64,000 bases of DNA from Streptomyces sp. NRRL S-37 (GTDB lineage: Bacteria; Actinomycetota; Actinomycetes; Streptomycetales; Streptomycetaceae): assembly GCF_000721605.1 (NCBI RefSeq), contig NZ_JOIZ01000006.1, forward strand, positions 372,001-436,000, given 5' to 3'. Made by a program: the position numbers and the translations under genes. Below the pieces are notes generated by a model. The model ran no database searches. It was not told the origin of the DNA and saw nothing but the letters and a program-made list of their open reading frames with translations. The stretch's first letter is position 1; each line of letters opens with the position of its first letter. Positions 58,731-64,000 of the stretch are shown piece after piece.

Positions 58731-59369
58731 TCACACGTCCCCCGCGATCGTGTTCCGCTCACTGGGCTGCACGTAGACCAGCCCGTCGCCCTCGAACCGG
58801 ATCTGGAAGGCCTCGCCGCCGCCTTCTCCCATCAGGGTGCGGAAGGTCACACCCGACTGGAAGGACTGCCGCAGGTTCCCCTGGTGGGCTACGTAGGCGC
58901 CGGGGTCGACCGTCAGCGGGTACTGCGGGCTGACCCGGAGCAGCACCGCCGGCCCGTCCGACAGGAGCGCCGCCTGACCGTGCCCCTCGACCGTCGTCGT
59001 GAACAGCCCGTTGCCCTGCGAGGCCCCGCGCAGCCCCGTGAACGTGGTCCCGGTGCGCAGACCCCCATCCGTCGCCAGCAGATTGCTGGACTCCACGTAC
59101 AGCTTGTCGCCCCGCAGACCCACCAGATTGATCTCGGAGGCCCGGTCCGCGAAAAAGCAGGTCCCGTGCCCCTTCACCTCCATCAGTGTCATCTGCTCAC
59201 CCGTGAGCCGGCGGGTCACCATCCCCCGCAGCCCCTCACCGCCACCGCTGAGCTTCTTGAAGGCCATCTCACCGTCGTACGCGACCATGGAGCCGTTCTT
59301 CGCCTTCACGGCATCCCCGGTCATGTCGACGGCGAGCACCTTGCTGCTCTGAAGTCGGAACATCGCCAC
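58731..59369 (-). CDS. AIM24 family protein (first of three)
   Basis: A 212-residue AIM24 protein (MAMFRLQSSKVLAVDMTGDAVKAKNGSMVAYDG...), paralogous to the two genes downstream. Shared features are EVKGHGTCFFADRA, GNGLFTTTVEGHGQAAL and YPLTVDPGAYVAHQGNL. Yeast Aim24 is mitochondrial, but bacterial members have no proven function. It starts at GTG 59369 and heads the run of three. The 199-bp gap to the divergent DUF3817 gene should hold the promoter. Confidence 0.88.
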   Translation of the reverse strand: MAMFRLQSSKVLAVDMTGDAVKAKNGSMVAYDGEMAFKKLSGGGEGLRGMVTRRLTGEQMTLMEVKGHGTCFFADRASEINLVGLRGDKLYVESSNLLATDGGLRTGTTFTGLRGASQGNGLFTTTVEGHGQAALLSDGPAVLLRVSPQYPLTVDPGAYVAHQGNLRQSFQSGVTFRTLMGEGGGEAFQIRFEGDGLVYVQPSERNTIAGDV

Positions 59370-59568
59370 GTCTGCGACGGTAGCCGCACCGCCGCCCCCG
59401 CCGACAGATCCCGAAGGTGGAGTCGCACCCTGACCGGCCCCCTACGGAACGCACGGACCCCCTCCGGTGATCGCGGACGGCGTTTGCCACAATGGCGGGA
59501 CGCTTGTGCGTGCGTTCACAAGCCGTCCGACCCGTCAACGCCGACGTCTCTCCCACCGAAGGTGACCC

Positions 59569-59913
59569 GTGGACATCAAGACCGCCTCCGCCCTCCGCCG
59601 CCTCCGCCTGGTCTCGGGCCCCGAAGCGATCTCGTTCCTGCTGCTGCTCGTCTGCTCGGTCCTGAAGCGGACGACCGACTTCAACGCCGTCCCGGTGATG
59701 GGCTATGTCCACGCCTTCCTCTTCATCCTCTACGTGGTCCTCTGGGCCGACGCCTGGAACCGCGCCAAGTGGCCGCTGAAGACCGCCGCCTTCTACTTCC
59801 TGATGTCGGTCCTCCCGACCGGCGGCTTCTTCGCCGACCGCCGCCTCAAGCGCGAGGCCGAGGACGCGGTGATCGCCTCCCGCGCCCGTAACGAAGGCGT
59901 CGTGAACGCATGA
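59569..59913 (+). CDS. DUF3817 membrane protein (first copy)
   Basis: A 114-residue protein with three membrane helices (about 15-33, 44-62 and 73-90). The DUF3817 pattern is visible: [28 protein letters not shown] and [14 protein letters not shown]. The GTG start at 59569 is near GAAGGTGA. Its stop overlaps the thiamine-binding gene as ATGA. A second DUF3817 gene lies 1.7 kb downstream. The function is unknown. Confidence 0.85.
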   Translation: MDIKTASALRRLRLVSGPEAISFLLLLVCSVLKRTTDFNAVPVMGYVHAFLFILYVVLWADAWNRAKWPLKTAAFYFLMSVLPTGGFFADRRLKREAEDAVIASRARNEGVVNA

Positions 59914-60616
59914 TCGTCGCCTTCTCCGTGACACCGCTGGGCGTCGGCGAGGACGTGGGGGAGTACGTCGCCGACGCCGTGCGCGTGGTCCGCGCATCCG
60001 GCCTGCCGAACCGCACCGACGCGATGTTCACCTCGATCGAGGGCGAGTGGGACGAGGTCATGGACGTGGTCAAGCGCGCCGTGGCCGCGGTGGAGGCACG
60101 CGCGCCGCGCGTCTCCCTGGTCCTCAAGGCGGACATCCGCCCGAACGTGACGGACGGCCTCACCTCCAAGGTGGAGACCGTCGAGAGGCATCTGGCCGAG
60201 TAACCGTGTGCGGGGCCGCGTCCCCCGGCCCCAGTGGTCCCACCGGGCTTGTCGGTGGGGCCACTGGGGTCCTTCATGTGTGTCCGTCGGCCGCTGCTAC
60301 CGGCGGGGCCCGTCCGTCCGCCGTCCGGTACCTCAGGGCTGTCCAGCCCCAGCCGCTCACCGCGCAGAACCGCGACCAGGACTGCTTCCTCGGCGGAGTG
60401 CGCGACGAAGCGCAGGGCGGCCCTCAACTCCGGTGGCGTCGCCCCGGCGTCGTCGGCCAGGCCCCGTGCCCGAACGGCGTCTGCCTGCGCGGTCGTGATC
60501 AGTTCGGCCTCCAAGGCGTCGGCCAGTCGGTTGACGACCCCGTCGCCCGGTGAGACGAACGCGGGCCGGTCGCCCTCTCGCCAGGGCAGGCGTCGAAGCT
60601 GGGTAGTGTCGTGCAT
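59846..60616 (-). CDS. Small conserved protein with run-on C-terminus; only the N-terminal ~110 residues look genuine
   Basis: From ATG 60616 the frame encodes [22 protein letters not shown]..., resembling small Streptomyces proteins with an LRRLPW start that lie beside GntR regulators. After about 110 residues the family-like part (to [13 protein letters not shown]) ends, but the frame stays open through the terminator hairpin and antisense to the thiamine-binding gene until 59846. The last 130 or so residues are therefore probably junk and the original 3' end may have been lost. A GntR gene is divergent from it. Low confidence in the end coordinate. Confidence 0.45.
   Translation of the reverse strand: MHDTTQLRRLPWREGDRPAFVSPGDGVVNRLADALEAELITTAQADAVRARGLADDAGATPPELRAALRFVAHSAEEAVLVAVLRGERLGLDSPEVPDGGRTGPAGSSGRRTHMKDPSGPTDKPGGTTGAGGRGPAHGYSARCLSTVSTLEVRPSVTFGRMSALRTRETRGARASTAATARLTTSMTSSHSPSIEVNIASVRFGRPDARTTRTASATYSPTSSPTPSGVTEKATIMRSRRLRYGRGRRSPRPRPRA
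59910..60203 (+). CDS. MTH1187-family thiamine-binding protein
   Basis: A 97-residue ferredoxin-like protein ([27 protein letters not shown]...) with the family pattern [24 protein letters not shown] and [11 protein letters not shown]. Family members bind thiamine in the cytoplasm and may be part of transport or sensing. It is translationally coupled to the DUF3817 gene. A long terminator follows 25 bp after the stop. Confidence 0.88.
   Translation: MIVAFSVTPLGVGEDVGEYVADAVRVVRASGLPNRTDAMFTSIEGEWDEVMDVVKRAVAAVEARAPRVSLVLKADIRPNVTDGLTSKVETVERHLAE
60229..60269 (+). terminator. Long hairpin terminator after the thiamine-binding protein gene
   Basis: CCCCAGTGGTCCCACC (60229-60244) pairs with GGTGGGGCCACTGGGG (60254-60269) with one T-G wobble and a 9-nt loop. 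Confidence 0.9.
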
Positions 60617-60691
60617 GTCGTCGCTCCTTCATAGCGGCGGCTACGCCCCGGGGCCGTTCGCGCGGTCACCGGGGTACTTACAGTGACGACC

Positions 60692-60714
60692 TTACGCGGT
60701 TACGCGCTTACGCG
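60692..60714. repeat. Three TTACGCG heptamers at 8-bp spacing in a divergent promoter region
   Basis: TTACGCG occurs at 60692-60698, 60700-60706 and 60708-60714. It lies between the divergent GntR gene (60751) and the small gene at 60616, 37 bp before the GntR start. It is a likely operator, or the promoter region of one of them. Confidence 0.7.
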
Positions 60715-60750
60715 GTAGCTCGTATCCGCATTTCCGCGGACGCTGGAGGT

Positions 60751-60975
60751 ATGGAACTTGATCGCGCCGTTCCCGTCTGGCCCCAGGTGGCCGCAGACCT
60801 CCGTCGACGCCTGGACGCCGGCGAATGGGAGCCCGGTGAGCGCTTCCCCGGCACGGTCGCGCTGGCGGCGGAGTACGGCGTGACGCAGTCGACGGTCCAG
60901 AAGGCCGTCGTCGCCCTCCGGGAGGAGGGTCGCCTGCGCACGGTTCTGGGGGCGGGGAGCTATGTCCTGCGCTGA
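60751..60975 (+). CDS. Minimal GntR-type winged-helix regulator
   Basis: A 74-residue protein that is only a GntR winged helix: VWPQVAADLRRRLDAGEWEPGERFPGTVALAAEYGVTQSTVQKAVVALREEGRLRTVLGAGSYVL. No effector-binding domain follows. Such short GntR proteins are common in Streptomyces, often paired with the small protein family that is divergent here. The GGAGG site is 4-8 bp before ATG 60751. Confidence 0.88.
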   Translation: MELDRAVPVWPQVAADLRRRLDAGEWEPGERFPGTVALAAEYGVTQSTVQKAVVALREEGRLRTVLGAGSYVLR

Positions 60976-61057
60976 CGGCGGTTCACTGCGTGATGCGGCG
61001 GGACCGATGAGTGAGACGGGGCTGACCGACATATGACCGGCCGGTAGGGTCTGGTCC

Positions 61058-61567
61058 GTGCCGAAGCCGCTCAGTCTCTCGTTCGATCCCATCGCCCGCG
61101 CCGACGAGCTCTGGAAGCAGCGCTGGGGAAACGTACCGTCGATGGCCGCGATCACCTCGATCATGCGGGCGCAGCAGATCCTGCTGGCCGAGGTGGACGC
61201 GGTCGTCAAACCGTACGGGCTCACGTTCGCGCGGTACGAGGCGCTGGTGCTGCTGACCTTCTCCAAGTCCGGTGAGCTGCCGATGTCCAAGATCGGCGAG
61301 CGGCTCATGGTGCACCCCACGTCGGTGACGAACACCGTGGACCGCCTGGTGCGCTCGGGCCTGGTCGCCAAGCGCCCCAACCCCAACGACGGCCGCGGCA
61401 CCCTCGCGACCATCACCGACAAGGGCCGCGAGGTGGTCGAGTCCGCCACCCGCGACCTGATGGCCATGGACTTCGGTCTGAGCGCCTATGACGCCGAGGA
61501 ATGCGGCGAACTCTTCGCGATGCTCCGGCCGCTGCGGGTGGCGGCGGGGGACTTCACGGAGGACTGA
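61058..61567 (+). CDS. MarR-family transcriptional regulator
   Basis: A 169-residue MarR protein. The winged helix is FSKSGELPMSKIGERLMVHPTSVTNTVDRLVRSGLVAKRPNPNDGRGTLATITDKG. The GTG start at 61058 has GTAGGG upstream. It lies 43 bp upstream of the second DUF3817 gene and 455 bp before icmA on the same strand, and is a candidate regulator of both. In gene order it corresponds to SCO5413. Confidence 0.9.
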   Translation: MPKPLSLSFDPIARADELWKQRWGNVPSMAAITSIMRAQQILLAEVDAVVKPYGLTFARYEALVLLTFSKSGELPMSKIGERLMVHPTSVTNTVDRLVRSGLVAKRPNPNDGRGTLATITDKGREVVESATRDLMAMDFGLSAYDAEECGELFAMLRPLRVAAGDFTED

Positions 61568-61610
61568 CCCGGGACAAGATCTCCCGGAACGGGCCGTTAC
61601 GCTCGTGTCC

Positions 61611-61943
61611 ATGAAGAAGAGCGTGCTGACCCGCTACCGGATCATGGCCTACGTCACCGGTGTCCTCCTCGTCGCGCTGACCCTCGGCATGATCGGCAAG
61701 TACGTGCTCGACATGGGTGGCGCGGCCGACTTCACGCAGGTGGTCAGCATCGCCCACGGATGGCTGTACGTCGTCTACCTGATCTTCGCCTTCGACCTCG
61801 GCTCCAAGGCGAAGTGGCCGGTCAAGAAGCAGCTCTGGGTGCTGCTCGCCGGGACCGTCCCCACCGCCGCGTTCTTCGTGGAGCGCAGGATCAGCCGCGA
61901 GCTGGAGGGCAAGATCGCGGACGAGGCTCCCGCAGTCGCGTAA
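61611..61943 (+). CDS. DUF3817 membrane protein (second copy)
   Basis: A 110-residue, three-helix protein (MKKSVLTRYRIMAYVTGVLLVALTLGMIGKYV...) with the DUF3817 core HGWLYVVYLIFAFDLGSKAKWP and GTVPTAAFFVERRI. It is clearly related to the protein encoded at 59569. It probably lies in one transcript with the MarR gene. Its function is unknown. Confidence 0.87.
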   Translation: MKKSVLTRYRIMAYVTGVLLVALTLGMIGKYVLDMGGAADFTQVVSIAHGWLYVVYLIFAFDLGSKAKWPVKKQLWVLLAGTVPTAAFFVERRISRELEGKIADEAPAVA

Positions 61944-61990
61944 CGCGTCTCACCGCCGTACGGAGCAGCGTGCGGCGGTCTGCCATCGAC

Positions 61991-62014
61991 ATTTACTTGG
62001 ACGTCCTAGTAAAT
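61991..62014. promoter_or_regulatory. 24-bp near-palindrome at the icmA promoter
   Basis: The arms ATTTACT and AGTAAAT surround GGACGTCC, and 22 of 24 positions are symmetric. The right arm contains TAGTAA (62007-62012), which fits a -10 box for a start only a few bases before the icmA ATG at 62023. A bound protein here would block the promoter. Confidence 0.7.
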
Positions 62015-62022
62015 TCGAGGGT

Positions 62023-63723
62023 ATGGACGCTGACGCCATCGAGGAGGGCCGCCGACGCTGGCAGGCCCGGTACGACGCCGCTCGCAAGCGCGACGCGGAT
62101 TTCACCACGCTCTCCGGCGATTCCGTGGAGCCGGTGTACGGGCCCCGGACCGGGGACACCTATGAGGGGTTCGAGCGGATCGGCTGGCCGGGGGAGTACC
62201 CCTTCACCCGCGGGCTGTATCCGACCGGCTACCGGGGGCGGACGTGGACCATCCGGCAGTTCGCCGGGTTCGGGAACGCGGAGCAGACCAACGAGCGCTA
62301 CAAGATGATCCTCGGCAACGGCGGGGGCGGCCTCTCCGTCGCCTTCGACATGCCGACGCTCATGGGCCGCGACTCCGACGACCCGCGCTCCCTGGGTGAG
62401 GTCGGCCACTGCGGGGTGGCGATCGACTCGGCCGCCGACATGGAGGTCCTGTTCCGGGACATCCCGCTCGGGGACGTGACGACCTCCATGACGATCAGCG
62501 GGCCCGCCGTGCCCGTCTTCTGCATGTACCTCGTCGCCGCCGAGCGCCAGGGCGTCGACCCCGCCGTGCTCAACGGCACGCTGCAGACGGACATCTTCAA
62601 GGAGTACATCGCGCAGAAGGAGTGGCTCTTCCAGCCCGAGCCCCATCTGCGCCTCATCGGCGACCTGATGGAGCACTGCGCCGCCGGCATCCCCGCCTAC
62701 AAGCCGCTCTCCGTCTCCGGGTACCACATCCGCGAGGCCGGGGCGACGGCCGCGCAGGAGCTGGCGTACACGCTCGCGGACGGCTTCGGGTACGTGGAAC
62801 TGGGACTCAGCCGCGGACTGGACGTGGACGTGTTCGCGCCCGGCCTCTCCTTCTTCTTCGACGCGCACGTCGACTTCTTCGAGGAGATCGCCAAGTTCCG
62901 CGCGGCCCGGCGCATCTGGGCGCGTTGGATGCGGGACGTCTACGGCGCCAAGAGCGACAAGGCGCAGTGGCTGCGCTTCCACACCCAGACCGCCGGTGTC
63001 TCGCTGACCGCGCAGCAGCCGTACAACAACGTCGTACGGACCGCCGTGGAGGCACTGGCCGCCGTGCTCGGCGGGACCAACTCCCTCCACACCAACGCCC
63101 TCGACGAGACCCTCGCGCTGCCCAGCGAGCAGGCCGCCGAGATCGCCCTGCGCACCCAGCAGGTCCTGATGGAGGAGACCGGCGTCGGCAACGTCGCCGA
63201 CCCGCTGGGCGGTTCCTGGTACGTCGAGCAGCTCACCGACCGCATCGAGGCGGACGCCGAGAAGATCTTCGAGCAGATCAAGGAGCGGGGCCTGCGCGCC
63301 CACCCGGACGGCAGGCACCCGATCGGGCCGATCACCTCCGGCATCCTGCGCGGCATCGAGGACGGCTGGTTCACCGGCGAGATCGCCGAGTCGGCGTTCC
63401 GCTACCAGCAGGCGCTGGAGAAGGGCGACAAGCGGGTCGTCGGCGTCAACGTCCACACCGGGTCCGTCACCGGCGACCTGGAGATCCTGCGCGTCAGCCA
63501 CGAGGTGGAGCGCGAGCAGGTGCGTCTCCTCGGCGAGCGCAAGGCCGCCCGCGACGACGCCCGGGTGCGCGGCGCGCTCGACGCCATGATCGCGGCCGCG
63601 CGCTCCGGCGCCAACATGATCGAGCCGATGCTGGACGCCGTACGCGCGGAGGCGACGCTCGGCGAGATCTGCGGTGTCCTGCGCGACGAGTGGGGCGTCT
63701 ACACGGAGCCCGCCGGCTTCTAG
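62023..63723 (+). CDS. icmA: Isobutyryl-CoA mutase large subunit
   Basis: A 566-residue coenzyme-B12-dependent acyl-CoA mutase subunit, the TIM barrel without the C-terminal B12 domain, so it needs IcmB. It interconverts isobutyryl-CoA and n-butyryl-CoA, linking valine breakdown with fatty-acid and polyketide precursors. Specificity positions match IcmA, not methylmalonyl-CoA mutase: Phe80 in TIRQFAGF (Tyr in the mutase) and Gln198 in KEYIAQKEW (Arg in the mutase). The length equals that of known IcmA. The gene follows a palindromic operator and is closed by a terminator. No icmB is in the window. Confidence 0.95.
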   Translation: MDADAIEEGRRRWQARYDAARKRDADFTTLSGDSVEPVYGPRTGDTYEGFERIGWPGEYPFTRGLYPTGYRGRTWTIRQFAGFGNAEQTNERYKMILGNGGGGLSVAFDMPTLMGRDSDDPRSLGEVGHCGVAIDSAADMEVLFRDIPLGDVTTSMTISGPAVPVFCMYLVAAERQGVDPAVLNGTLQTDIFKEYIAQKEWLFQPEPHLRLIGDLMEHCAAGIPAYKPLSVSGYHIREAGATAAQELAYTLADGFGYVELGLSRGLDVDVFAPGLSFFFDAHVDFFEEIAKFRAARRIWARWMRDVYGAKSDKAQWLRFHTQTAGVSLTAQQPYNNVVRTAVEALAAVLGGTNSLHTNALDETLALPSEQAAEIALRTQQVLMEETGVGNVADPLGGSWYVEQLTDRIEADAEKIFEQIKERGLRAHPDGRHPIGPITSGILRGIEDGWFTGEIAESAFRYQQALEKGDKRVVGVNVHTGSVTGDLEILRVSHEVEREQVRLLGERKAARDDARVRGALDAMIAAARSGANMIEPMLDAVRAEATLGEICGVLRDEWGVYTEPAGF

Positions 63724-63742
63724 ACCCGACGCCGCTCGGTCA

Positions 63743-63782
63743 GGCCGGCGGGCTCTGCCCTGCCGGGCACAGCCCGCCGGCC
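63743..63782. terminator. Bidirectional terminator after icmA
   Basis: The perfect 12-bp stem GGCCGGCGGGCT (63743-63754) and AGCCCGCCGGCC (63771-63782) begins 20 bp after the icmA stop. The next gene is convergent. Confidence 0.9.
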
Positions 63783-63831
63783 TGGGCACCGCGGCAGGGG
63801 AGAGGGATCCCCACCCCGCCCCGGGAGACGC

Positions 63832-64000
63832 TCAGTCGAGACAGAACTCGTTGCCCTCGATGTCCAGCATCGGGATGCACGCATCGTTGCCGTCGTACAG
63901 CGTTTGCACGTGTACCGCGCCGAGCGGGACCAGCCGTGCGCATTCGGCCTCGAGTGCGGCGAGGCGCTCCTCACCCACGAGACCGGTGGCAACCCGCACG
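63832..64000 (-). CDS. VOC-family (glyoxalase-like) protein, C-terminal part (5' end outside window)
   Basis: The last 55 residues of a protein running off the window edge. The readable end, GEERLAALEAECARLVPLGAVHVQTLYDGN then MLDIEGNEFCLD before TGA, has the D-x-E-G-N-E-F-C pattern that closes glyoxalase-like domains. The rest of the protein and any function cannot be judged. Confidence 0.7.
   Translation of the reverse strand, partial: VRVATGLVGEERLAALEAECARLVPLGAVHVQTLYDGNDACIPMLDIEGNEFCLD

Overview
This window is chromosomal DNA of a Streptomyces species. It has very high GC, GTG/TTG starts, and a gene order that I recognise as the core block of the Streptomyces coelicolor chromosome from lysA (about SCO5353) to icmA (SCO5415). 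That comparison is from memory; no search was run. No rRNA, tRNA or CRISPR array was seen.

Layout. 1-4.3 kb: aspartate-family amino acid genes (3' end of lysA, then hom, thrC, thrB). 4.7-15 kb: rho, an LCP cell-wall ligase, rpmE, prfA, prmC, a Sua5/TsaC gene, an LMW-phosphatase-like gene without its nucleophile cysteine, a divergent glyA and a WecA/TagO-type glycosyl-1-phosphate transferase. 15-22.9 kb: the complete F1Fo ATP synthase operon atpIBEFHAGDC, closed by a strong terminator. 23-27.3 kb: a DUF2550 gene, then chitinase C with its direct-repeat promoter and a two-component pair. 27.4-33.5 kb: small membrane proteins, a B12 adenosyltransferase whose 5' flank carries a MITE-like element, a DrrAB-type exporter with a divergent TetR gene, a maltokinase-cap protein, a 3-hydroxyacyl-CoA dehydrogenase and a STAS protein. 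33.7-43.4 kb: a membrane-anchored P-loop NTPase, NucS, an SCO5389-family gene, a flavin monooxygenase and two tandem ABC-2 transporters. 43.4-48.4 kb: the polar-growth coiled-coil proteins FilP and Scy. 48.6-51.5 kb: methylmalonyl-CoA epimerase, thiolase and MeaB. 51.5-55.6 kb: a PIN/Phd toxin-antitoxin pair, a PepSY protein, a RapA1/A2-like two-component system and an AbsC-like MarR regulator. 55.7-59.4 kb: three AIM24 genes split by an IS605-type tnpB element with its own ribbon-helix-helix gene. 59.5-64 kb: two DUF3817 genes, a thiamine-binding protein, GntR and MarR regulators, isobutyryl-CoA mutase IcmA and the 3' end of a VOC-family gene.

Themes. Four genes (adenosyltransferase, epimerase, MeaB, IcmA) form a dispersed coenzyme-B12 acyl-CoA mutase network. 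Several regulators known to affect antibiotic production (RapA1/A2, AbsC) and chitin use (ChiC region) sit between housekeeping genes.

Most of the window is conserved core. The points most worth a second look are: the RHH-tnpB insertion in the AIM24 operon, whose right end supplies a stop codon; helically phased TCGAAyG repeats before thrB; a 24-bp near-palindrome over the icmA start region; the MITE next to the adenosyltransferase start; the Cys-to-Ser pseudo-phosphatase; and the PepSY/two-component operator.
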